Both the position numbers and the translations under genes were made by a program. From Stomorhina lunata (Eukaryota; Arthropoda; Insecta; Diptera; Rhiniidae): a stretch of 64,000 nucleotides of DNA. The DNA lies in assembly GCA_933228675.1 (NCBI GenBank), contig OW121741.1, positions 113,780,123 to 113,844,122 on the forward strand, in the 5' to 3' direction. The notes beneath the pieces are model-generated. The model did not search any database, was not told where the DNA came from, and was given only the letters and a program-made list of their open reading frames with translations. Positions 44,216 through 55,019 of this stretch are shown here, one piece after another (positions within the stretch are counted from its first letter, which is position 1; each line of letters begins with the position of its first letter).

Positions 44216-44292
44216 AAAAATAAAATTTTACAAAAATAATTTTGATATCTTGAAAAAGTTGTGTATTGAAAACGGACAAAATCGGTTCAGTA

Positions 44293-46420
44293 TATTATGC
44301 ATAAATGCAATGTATTTTTTAGTGATTGGTTGACCAAAGAGAATTATTTGATGAAAACAAGCAAACCAATCAACTTCTTTATTTCTAATTAAAAATTCCT
44401 CTTGACAAACAAACTATAGTGTAGTCTAACATTACCAGATATTTTTGGACTTTATGAACATTATCGTGGGGCGATAAACAAAAAAATCTATAAAAATCGT
44501 TCATTTTTGCATCGATATTTTGTTAAATATTAATAAAAGTTTATATAAAAAAATTTCTAAAAATTATTTGTTGATTTTTGTTCAAGAGATGGTCTTGTCC
44601 CCCACAGCGTATGATAAATTGTTATAACTCATACGCACCCAATGCATTTCTTAGTTTTATCAGGGTAACTATAAGATTCATTTTCATAAAATAAAAATTA
44701 AAACAAATAAATAATGCTAAAAATATTTTGTTTTCAACGAATGCAAAAGAACGACATTTCGTATAAAGAAGATTGTATGTGTGTGAATTTTAAGTTTTTA
44801 TTTATGGCAAAAATCCATCATTCTTAGAGTCGTTTAAACTTCATATAGTCTGCCATGCTTTAATTTATCTTATTTAAATGCAAAAAATAGCAGACATTTA
44901 AAAAAAATAACAAACTTTTGTGCATACAGTCATTTTTTATGTTAAACTTGACAAACAGAATTAAATGGGAAAGGTGAACACTGCAAAGAGTTTGAATAAG
45001 GATAGAAAATTATGAGAAAAAATGCTAAAGATAAGAAGTTTAAGTAGGCCTTTCTCAAGAATGCAAATATGTTTGTTATCTTATGTTCAAGCAATAATCC
45101 ACAATTTTTAGAAACTTATATAATTTTTGCTTGAAAAAATTAAAATTTTATTTTGCCTTATTTAAGTAAATGTATGTTTAAAACCTGCAGTATATTTTAA
45201 CAAGAAAGTTTTTCATTTATTATTAAATTCGCTTCGTTTTTCACAAGAAGGAAATAATTTGCCACATACATATACTTTATTTTATAATGAAAAATTGCGC
45301 TATATATAGTCTCATTTTACTCACTTTTACCCTCTTTTGCTACCTCATACCTTGGGCGTTCCACAATACATATATCTACTTTAAGAAGATAATGCACAAT
45401 TACCAAAAAAAGAGAAGCATTAGCAAAAGAGGAGCCAAATTATGTAGTAAGTAAAAAAATACATGGATATCATAGCTGTATAGTGTGATTAAAATAAAAA
45501 ATAAAACTACTTTTTGAATTATTTTAATTATTTGTTACTTAATATGAATAATTGTTATTCTATTTCATGAATTTTAAATTAAATTATTTGCTTGATTTAT
45601 TCCTTCTAAAGAAATTAAATTAAAGTATAAATTATTATTCTTGATATAAATAAATTTTTCAGAAAATTATTTGAAAATTTTTGAATCCAATATTCTTCAT
45701 TCTAAACAAAAATATCATAATTTAATATATTTGAATAATACTAGCAAGAATAATATTCGATATTTTTTTATTCAAATATTGAAAAGTTTCATATTTTTCC
45801 AACAATTTTATTTCAAACAAAATTTCTAAAATATTAAAATTTTTTATTTATTTCAAACTTTTTGTCTTGATTAATTTTATTCAAACCAAAAAATGAAGAA
45901 TACAATTTATTTCATACAATATTATGTAATTTTTTGAATCTTCAAACATTTAAAGAAAATAAATTTATTTGTTTTGAGATTTGAAAAATAAAACAAAAAA
46001 TAATAATAACAAAAACTAAACTACTCTCAATACACATGAGCGTAAAGTAAAAATTCATACAAGCGAAAATTGATTTTCCGTATTAAAAAACGACGTTCTA
46101 TGTACATCCTAAGATACTTTTTTCTTATGTATACATTAGTATAAAACTTGATTTCGTTAAACCATGGTGTTGTGTTCAATTGGCCGATATATCTTATATC
46201 CGATAGATAATCCTAGTTCCAAAACAAAGATCCATGCTAACTTTAGTCAATATATCGTGATTACAATGTACACATATTTCTATGCATTACAAACTTATGT
46301 ATAAGATAGTAAGATAATCCTATTAGTAATATAATTCTATAGTCACTTCTATGGTTATATGATACGGACCAATAACGTTACAAATTTTAATAAATTCGAA
46401 GATACATATCTGTGCTAGTT
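44293..46420. other. no gene seen; AT-rich degenerate words at 45480-46010
   Basis: From about 45480 to 46010 the DNA is almost only A and T, with recurring AAATTATTTGAATT and TTCAAACAAAATTT words in both orientations. It resembles a collapsed simple repeat without a clear period. No coding frame. Confidence 0.45.
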
Positions 46421-46954
46421 TTTATATTTTTCACCATCTCGAGTCGATTTAACACTCCATCTAGATGGGTGATATGTATGTATTTAAGCTTTAAGAAAAA
46501 TCTGTAAAGCTTTTGATCCATATTCAACCTTAGTAGTAAAAGGTATCAAAATGAAGTAGTTTTTTTTTTTAATTTCACATTAAGGAATACATTACGATTT
46601 TGTCAAAAAGTATTGGGATCTTCCGTAATTTTCGCAATCAAAATATAGGTCGCAAAAAAACTTTATGAAATTGGCTGAAATCGATCTATTATTTCGGAGA
46701 ACTCACATTGGCCTGTATTCCCGGAATAGAAATTTTGACCACAAATTTGTGTATTTTGTATTTAATTTCAAAGAAATATTTATTATACAAATAAAAATCA
46801 TTGCACCAAATTTCATTGCAATCGGTGATCGATCCGTTGACCAATTGCGCAATAAAAAATATATAAAAGGTTCATACAATTGTGGTTACTTGGAACTTAT
46901 TTCACCTTAGTGTAAGGTATCATATGGTCGGCACTTGTTGTTTTTGCTTGTTTT
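46421..46954 (+). mobile_element. old DINE-B copy
   Basis: Heavily changed: TTTATATTTTTCACCATC start, CTTCCGTAATTTTCGCAATC, ATATAGGTCGCA, TTATGAAATTGGCTGAAATC, ATTCCCGGAATAG, ACCAAATTTCATTGCAATCG, and the end TAAGGTATCATATGGTCGGC then TTTTTGCTTGTTTT. The 3' hairpin has decayed. The plus frame 46665-46910 is a chance frame. Confidence 0.65.
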
Positions 46955-47124
46955 ATCAAAAAACTGTGATCAGCGACGAACCTCAATTTAAATTGAATCA
47001 AAATTAAGGCTCATACCTAAGACCACAAAATTATATAATGTATATCTTAACTTAATATCGAAAAAAATGTATAAATGTATAATATATCGTTGGAAAATAT
47101 GGTCACCATAACCATAATAAATTT

Positions 47125-47293
47125 ACTTGGATATTCAGTCAGCAGGCTGGACGAACATCGTTAAATTCACCTAGAATGTGATTCTGAGTTGATTGGTGTA
47201 CTTAAAGATGGATGTAAGACTAATATTTTATTGCGTTAGAAATGCAGCACAAACCCAATATACCCTTTCCACCCATGGTGACGAAGGATAAAA
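47125..47293 (-). mobile_element. old DINE-B 5' end, reverse
   Basis: On the minus strand: TATCCTTCGTCACCATGGGT, GGGTATATTGGGTTTGTGCT, GTACACCAATCAACTCAGAA, ATTTAACGATGTTCGTCCAG. It is the DINE-B start with many substitutions. It faces the 46421-46954 copy tail to tail. Confidence 0.7.
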
Positions 47294-47989
47294 TTATTTC
47301 TATACTTAAATCGCTAACATTAAAATATTTGTAAATTAAAATTGATGTCCGATCTTCTTTACCGACACTAGATCGTTTACATTATTATGATTATAATCAT
47401 CACACTAAAAACCATCGTCTTCACTAATTTTTTATTATTTTGTTTATTTTAAAAAATCTGTAAACAATTTTCAATAGTCAAAAAATCTTGTTTGAAATAA
47501 ATTCTCCAAATATTTTATTTTTACTGTTCACAGAAAATTTTGAAATAATCCAAAAAATTTGTTTGAATTAAAATTATTCAAAAAATTTTGTTGTGAATAA
47601 AATTATTCAAGCTAAATTTTCTTAAATAAAAAAATTTTGGGAGTTTTGAAGAAATTTTAATTTTATTTACAAGAAATAAAATGAAATAAAGAAATATTTT
47701 ATTTCTTTGAAAGGAATACAAATTAAAATTATTTCAATTTTTACAAAAAAATATTAATTTCATTTCAAAACTTGTATTTGAAACGTAATGATTTTAAATA
47801 ATAACTTAACATAATAAATCCTGAAAACCACATGCAAATTGTTATTTTATTTTTAACAATCTTAAATAATTCTAACTTAATTATATTCCTTGTAAGTAAA
47901 CTAAATAACAAATTAATTTAATTTTGTTCAAAATTTTATATAAAAATAATCGAAATGTACAGCTATGATGGATATATTCTACTTATATG
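47294..47989. other. AT-rich degenerate words, no gene
   Basis: Recurring AAAATTATTCAAA and TTTGAAATAAATT words, like 45480-46010. No element or coding frame. Confidence 0.4.
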
Positions 47990-48318
47990 TATGTATACCC
48001 AGCTAGCATTTCTGGAAAATTTTAATCAAATATGAGTCTTTTTTGACTCACTGCACGATTAAAATGATTATTTATGATATCACTTATGAGTCAAAAATGA
48101 TCTTTCTATGTGAGAAAATGATACCCTCCATACGACTCTTCAAAACGAGTTTTTAATGACTCGTTTGCTGATTAGAATATGACTGTACACATTTTGCTAG
48201 ATTTGTTAAAAAAAAGAATAAAGCTTTTTATTACTTAACACAGTATATCTATTTTCAGAACACGTCATATCTTTTTTTAGAACAGCGAAGTTGCGTTAAT
48301 AATTACAGAAATTGATGT

Positions 48319-48406
48319 TGCCGAGACCGAGGATCGAACCTAGGCTGCTGAATATGATACGTTATGCTTAGTAGCCGACGTGCTAACCAACTAAGCCACA
48401 TCACCC
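48319..48406 (-). ncRNA. tRNA-like sequence with A and B boxes (possible tRNA-derived SINE head)
   Basis: On the minus strand GGGTGATGTGGCTTAGTTGG then TTAGCACG matches a tRNA D-arm and A box (TGGCTTAGTTGG), and GGTTCGATCCT matches a B box and T loop. The two boxes start 58 bases apart, longer than a class I tRNA (about 44) and near a long-variable-arm tRNA. The acceptor stem does not pair well and no clear anticodon stem is seen, so a functional tRNA is unlikely. A tRNA-derived SINE head or a tRNA pseudogene is the better reading. Confidence 0.5.
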
Positions 48407-48494
48407 ATAATGAGACACGAGCCTTTTTGTGTTATTTCTTATCAACTACAAATAGTTATATTACGCACATTTTACAAGTTTTTTTGAGCTATTT

Positions 48495-49909
48495 TTATAC
48501 CTACCATCAAAATGAATAGGGGGTATATTGAGATTGTCATTTCGTTTGTAATTTCCTTAATATTGGCTCAAAATCAAAAAAGATATATATTCTGAATATT
48601 TACGAAATTCTAAGACGATTGAGCAATGCCCGTCTATCTGTCTGTCCGTCTGTCTGTCTGTTGAAATCACGATAACGCCTAAACGACAGGAGCTAGCTCA
48701 CTGAAACTTTGTAAAAACATTCTTTACATCCAAGAAAATTTTGGTATTGAAATTGGGCAAAATTGGTTAACATTTGACCATAGCTCCCGTATAACCTCGC
48801 CTACGCTAATCGCTTATTTGCTAATAAATAACAAACTATAATAGCTATGATGATAAAATTTTGTATATAGAAGTCTTGCATGAGCTCTAGGCAGCATATG
48901 AAATTTCATCAAAATCGGTTCACATTTAGTCATAGCTACCGCACAAAAAACTTACGGAAACAGTCAAAATTTCACTTAAAATACACTTAAATGCCAATAA
49001 ATCTAAAATTGTAACAGATATATTTAGCACGAGGAGGTCTTATGTCAACGCCAACCAGTGCGCAAAATTTTGTCACAATCGGTCACCATTTGACCATAGC
49101 TCCCATATAAAAAACTTACGGAAAACCAAAATTACAAAAAGAAAATATGGTTTCTGTCCGTCTTTCCGTCAGAGAAAAGCGCGATAGTTCCTTAACTACA
49201 AAAGCTAGAGAGACAAGATTTAGCAAAAGTATTTTCGAAATATTGTAGAGATTATTTGCTGAAAATGAGTAAAAGCGGTTCACATGTAGTTAGAGCTCCC
49301 ATATAACCCTGCCCCGGGAATCACATTTATGTTGATAAATTGAATAAAATTGTAAAATCTATGATTACTAAATTTGAAGCAGAGAAGTTTTATGCAACTT
49401 TCTGTCAGTATTTCAAATTTTATAGGAATCGCTCCATTTTTGACCATAGCTTTCATATAAAAACCGCTCCCGGTAACAAATAAACTTTATATTAATACCA
49501 GCCAGTGTATAAAATTTTGTAACAATCGGTCAACATTTGGCTATAGTTCTTATGTATATAACATCCCCTTTTTATATCCACAATCAAAAAGATTTGGAGG
49601 TACATTCAGTATATTAAGATTGCATCTACGAAATTAGATAGCTATCAATTAATGTTTGGTCCAGACCTTATACACAGTAGATGCTATCAACATGGTTATG
49701 GCACAATGAAACAGCTTATTAATGTGAAACTATATTCGGTTATGGAACAGCATTTTGTCCAAGATAAATATTTGGGAAACCACTTAGATACTTTTAAATG
49801 TTGAACTATAGTAACAGTACCACATTTGGTCAACATTTTAACCACTCTGGTTCAACTTGATGGTGGGTATACAAGATTCCACACAGCCGAATATAACACT
49901 CTTACTTGT
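48495..49909 (+). mobile_element. DINE-A unit, near full length
   Basis: It starts TATACCTACCATCAAAATG and has a GTCT/GTCC run at about 48630-48660, with the DINE-A blocks in order. It ends TTGATGGTGGGTATACAAG, a decayed hairpin (ATTCCACACAGCCGAAT, the left arm mutated) and CACTCTTACTTGT. Inserted in the CCCAGCTAGCA element. Confidence 0.87.
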
Positions 49910-50276
49910 GAACTATTCGTTTGCTAAACGTCTATGAGTCTTTTTGTACACTTTTTTGATCACCAAACTGATTGCACACATTTTGCTTTAAAATAGTCGC
50001 TTTCAAGGTATTTGCTGAGTCTTTTTGTGGTCTTTTTGGATCACCAAACTGATTAAAATAACATAAAAACAGTCATATTAGGATCGTTAGCACGATAAGA
50101 TTTTGACTGCAAACATTCTGCAAGAATTGTTTGTGCTTTTGTAAACTAGTCATTTTGGAATCTTTTTTAGATCACTGAGCAGATTAATCAGTTTTTGATC
50201 ATCTATACGAATTTCAAAAAAATCATTTTGCTGATATTATCGTCAACAATCACCAAATTGCTAGCTGGGTATGTAC

Positions 50277-51129
50277 TACTTTGGTTGCATTTGTATTGGT
50301 GTTTTTGCAGTATGTTAGCGAACACTATAAGGACGCATGGCATTATAATGCATTAATAAGCACTTGAGTTGCAAGTGCTGTAAATAGTTGAGACTGTTAA
50401 CTTTCTAAATTTCGCTACCAAGTACCATATGATAGTTAGATGTTAAAATACAAAACATTTACAATATTCCTTTAGGTAAAATAATATTGAAAGAATATAT
50501 ATTTGAATGTTTGGGAAAGAACTAATAGGAACATTCCTCAAAAATATATAATTTGGAAGACTTATTTGAATTTATATCAAATTTAATTAAAAACTTGTAT
50601 GAGTAAGGAGAATGTACATATAAAAATCGAAGAAGGTGTTGTTCAGTATGTGTTTAAAAACTTTTGATTAGGCTCAAATAATTACCACAGTCATTCCTAA
50701 ATAATGACAAAAAACTTACCAAAAATACAAAAACTTATGAAAACAAAACCCAATTGAGGCTTAGAAAATGCAAAATTGTTGACCTTTAACCTTTGTTTGA
50801 ATACTATGCGAGCATTTTTAAATTTGTTCGTCTTTTTTAAATATATAAAATTAAAAATAATCTTTGAATTAAAAAAACAAAAACAGCAAAAAAATCTAAA
50901 CGAAAATTTATTGCTCTAACAGCAAAAACATTACAATGTTAAAAGAAGAACAAACGAAAGTTTACAACCACGCCCATTGTGCTTTGAAAAGCACACACAC
51001 ACACTCGCAATTGAAGAGGATGTAAAATAAAAGAGTAGAACTTTTTCTAAAACGTATGTGTAAATGCATGTAAATTTATGCGTAAATATAAGAATATCTA
51101 TAAAAGACCGGATTGAATAAAAAAGAATA
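50277..51129. other. no gene seen
   Basis: AT-rich. A short (CA)n run lies at about 50990-51004. No coding frame. Confidence 0.45.
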
Positions 51130-54000
51130 TTTGATATTTTTATAGGAAATTAAAAAAAAAATAATATTTATAGAAAATTTTTCGAAAATTTCTTACATTT
51201 GTAGGAAAATTTTAAAAATTTTAAAAAATTTCCTATTTTTTATTAGAAATTTTTTGAAAAATTTCTCATTTTTATTGGAAACTTTTCAAAAATTTCTCAT
51301 TTTTATAGGAATTTTTTCAAAAAATTTCTTATTTTTCTAAAAATTCTTATTTTTATATGAAATTTTTCAATAAGTTCTTATATTTGTGGAAAATTTTTCT
51401 AAAATTTCTTTTTTTTTTAGAAAACTCCTAATTTTTAGAGCAAACTTTTTTCAAAAATTTCATAATTTTATAGTGAATTTTTCAAAAATTTCTTAATATC
51501 ACAGCAAATTTTCAAAAACTTCCAATCTGAATAGAAAATTTTTCAAAAATTCCTTATTTTTAAAAGACTTTGTTAAAAAAATGTCTAATTTTAATATGAA
51601 TATTAAAAGGAACTGTCCATGTCTTATGTTAATAGGCTTTTTTTAATTTCTTATTTTTATAGAATTTTTCAAAGATTTCATATTATTTTAGGAAATTTCT
51701 TAATTTTAAAGGTAATTTTTTAAAAATTTTTTCTTTTCATAAGAAATTTAAAAAAATTTTCTTGTTTTTTTTGGAAATTTTTCAAAAATTTATTTTTTTC
51801 GAAAACTTCTAATTTTTATAGGATATAATTCAAAAATTTCTTATTTTTATAGAAAAGTTTAAAAAATTTTTCTTTTTATAGGAAATTTTTTAAAATTTCT
51901 TACTTTTAAAGAAAATTTTTCAAAATTTCCTATTTTTGTAGGAAATTTTTCAAAATTTGTTATTTTTAAGAAATTTTTCAAAATTTCTTATTTTTATAAA
52001 AATTTTTTGAAAAATTATTATTTTTATAAGAAATTTTTTAAAAATTTTAATTTTTACATGAAATTTTCAAAAAAATTCTTTTTTTTGTAAGAAACTTTAA
52101 AAATGTTTTTGTAGTTTTTAAAATTTTTTTAAAGAATTTTTTATTTTTATAGAACATTTTTTTTTAATTTCTTATTTTCATTCGAAATTTTTCAAGAATT
52201 TTTCATTTTTATATGAAATTTTTCAAAAGTTTCTTTATTTATATAATTCAAAATTTTCTTGTTTTAATAGAAAATTTTTAAAAAAAATTCTAATTTTTTT
52301 GAGAAATGGCTAAAAACTTTTTTATTTTTAAGAAAAAATTTTCAAAAATTTCTTATTTTTATAGAAAATTTTTAAAAATTTCTTATTTTTATAGGAAATT
52401 TTTTAAAATTTCTTATTTTTATAACAAATTTTTTCAAAAATCTTAATTTTAAAAGGAAGATTTTAAATATTTTTTTTTTCAGAAATTTATTTTTTTTATA
52501 GAAAAAATTTGAAAAATTTATATTTTTATAAAAGTTTTCAAAATGTTTTTGTTGTTTTTAAAAATTTCTTATTGGTTTAGAAAATTTTTTAAAATTTCTA
52601 ATATTTATTGTAAATTTTTAAGAAATTTCTTATTTTTAGAGAATATTTTTTTTTGATTTTAAATTTTTATACGAAATTTTTTAAGAATTTTTGATTTTAT
52701 ACGAAATTATTTTTGAATTTCTTATTTTGGTAGGAATTTTTTTTATAAACTTCTTATTTTTTAAGAAAATTTTTCAAGCTTTTATTTTTTTTCAAAATTT
52801 TTCAAAAATTTCGTTATTTTATAGAAATTTTCTGTTTTTTCTAGGAAATTTTTTTATTTTATAGAATTTTTTTTTTCAAAAATATCTTATTTTTATAAAA
52901 AATTTTTCAAAAATTTCTTTTTTTATATGAAATTTTTCAAAAATTTCTTATTTTTATATGAAATTTTTAAAAATTTCTTATTTTTATATGAAATTTTTAA
53001 AAATTTCTTATTTTTATATGAAATTTTTTAAAAATTTCTTATTTTTTGAAGAAATTTTTCAAAAATTTCTTATTTTTATAAGAAATTTTTCAAAAAATTT
53101 CTTATTTTTTTAAGAAATTTTTCAAAGATTTGTTATTTGTATAAGAAGTTTTTCAGAAGTTTCTAATTTTTTTAAGAAATTTTTCAAAAAAAATTTTATT
53201 TTGATAAGAAATTTTTCAAAAGTTTCTCATTTTTATAGAAATTATTCAAAAATTTTTGTCAGAAATTTTTCAAAAATTTCTTATGTTTTATAAGAAATTT
53301 TTCAAATGTTTCTTATTTTTATAAGAAATATTTCAAAAGTTTCTTATTTCTTTAAAAAGTTTTTTTAAAATTTTTCGAAAATGTCTTATTTTTATAGAAT
53401 TTTTTTCATTTTTCTTTAAAAAATTTCTTAGTTTTATAGAAATTTTTTCAAAAATTTATTTATTTTTAATTTTCAAAAACTTCTTATTTTACCAAAAAAT
53501 TTAAATAAAATTTCATATTTTTATAGGAAACTTTTGAAAAATTTCTTAAAAAATAGGAAACTTTTGAAAAATTTCTTAAAAAATAAGAAATTTTTTAGAA
53601 GTTTCCTATTTTTAAAGGAAATTTTTCAAAAATTCCATATTTTAATTGGAAATTTTTCAAAAATTGATTATTTTTAACGGAAATTTTTTTATTTTTATAT
53701 GAAGATTTTCAAAAAAATGTTTATATGAAATTTTTTACAAGTTTCTTTTTTTTAATAGAGTTCTTAAAAGATTTCATGTTTTTATAGAAAATTTTCAATA
53801 ATTTCTTATTTCTATAAGAATTTTTTAAAAATTTTTAGTTTTTGTAGAAACATTTTCAAAAATTTCTGATTTTTTAAACGTTCTATAGTTTTTTCAATTT
53901 TTTTTTTAATTTGACATTTTACAGAAAATATTTCCAAGATTCTTATTCTTAAAGAAAAATTCGAGAAAAAATTTTAAATATATAGGAAATTTTGAATATT
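51130..54000 (-). repeat. satellite array S5 (about 31-bp monomer, strongly diverged)
   Basis: About 90 monomers of CTTATTTTTATAGGAAATTT + TTCAAAAATTT with many indels, better preserved around 52910-53350. Orientation is TTTTTATAGG on the plus strand. The dyad GAAATTTTTCAAAAATTTC is the most conserved part. At 51600-51645 a short unique stretch interrupts it. Confidence 0.92.
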
Positions 54001-55019
54001 TTACTTTAGTTTTTCAGAATAAAATGTTGTTATTATGGGCCGGTCTAGCTTTCATCTTGTAATGGAAATTTGCATACTGTATGTGTTGTGGTTTTCCTGT
54101 TTTCCTCCAGCTCTTAAATGCATATACTTATAATGATATCAATATGTAGATATTAAGAAATTCATCACGCATACATTTTACAGTTTCTATTTTGTACTTT
54201 AAAGCTAAATCTAAGACTTTTTTATACTTCAAAATCGTTTTTTTTTGTAAATGCAACAGAGTAACACAATAGAATAAACTTATATTAATATTAAATTTCT
54301 AAAAAAAAACTCTAATAATAAATATATAAACTCTTAATCAAAATCTTTTCAAATTATATTCTTAAATTATTTCAAAATTTCGTAATTACTTTTCTATCAG
54401 AATTATTACTATTTTCCCTAACAAATACTTCCACTATCCAGTTTGCTGTCATTTGACTTATAACGTTTTTTTTTTCTTTTTGCCTTCATCCTTCTCAATT
54501 GAGATTTTTCTTAAGCATCCTTTTTATTTTGCATTTTCTATCAACAAAATGCTGCATAAATTTTACACGTGTCAGTTTGTTTACCACCACTCGAATATAT
54601 TTATAAAACTTTATATGGTAAGTTCTTTGGCAAGTTGTTGTATATGATCATCGAACATGTATGAAGTGTTTGCGTGTGGATAAATGCCAAGTTTACAGCA
54701 TTGGGAAGAAGATAAAAAGAATATTTTGCCAAAACCCAAAGATATATATACACAAACATCCGTTAAGACAAATATGTCAGCAGCATCAGATCAACACACA
54801 CAATTACTTACATACAAGCTAAAGATTGTGAATTAAATAAAATTAAATGTAAAATATGTTGATGATGATGACATATACAGGTACAGGCAATCGATTTTAA
54901 ATTCAAAGTAAATATGACACAGATTTTTTTTCACTCGTAGTTAAAAGGAAGCAAAAGTATTTTTCCTTGGACTGAAAATAAATAAGAAAATAATTTGTTA
55001 TTTGCCTTGAAAAGAGTAA
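54001..55019. other. spacer between S5 and S6, no gene supported
   Basis: About 1 kb. The plus frame 54453-54647 (hydrophobic, FFFFLPSSFSIEIF start) has no recognised domain. Nothing else is seen. Confidence 0.4.

Larger units (their letters stand above)
43319..44292 (+). mobile_element. DINE-A unit, 5' two thirds, with MITE and hairpin
   Basis: It starts TACCCACCATCAAAAAG and follows the DINE-A order (ATATATTCTGAACCCTTA, GATGTCCGTCTGTC, CATTTGACCATAGC, ACGGAAAC), then stops after AAAATCGGTTCA. A 156-bp MITE (43685-43840) and an inverted duplication (44152-44215) are internal changes. No 3' hairpin. Confidence 0.8.
47998..50268. mobile_element. 2.3-kb element with CCCAGCTAGCA termini
   Basis: The ends are CCCAGCTAGCATTT and AAATTGCTAGCTGGG. 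The flanks, TATGTATA (47990-47997) and TATGTACT (50269-50276), match at the first six of eight positions, a possible target duplication. The interior has repeated GAGTCTTTTT and GATCACCAAACTGATT words near both ends, a tRNA-like segment at 48319-48406 and a whole DINE-A insertion (48495-49909). Without the DINE it would be about 0.85 kb, so it is non-autonomous. I cannot name the superfamily. Confidence 0.65.

Noticed and set aside
45480..46010. A further copy of the dyad satellite
   Set aside because: AT words recur, but without a constant 29-31 bp period or the GAAATTTTTSAAAAATTTC core.
48319..48406. Functional tRNA gene
   Set aside because: The A and B boxes match, but the acceptor and anticodon stems do not pair convincingly, so only a tRNA-like call is kept.
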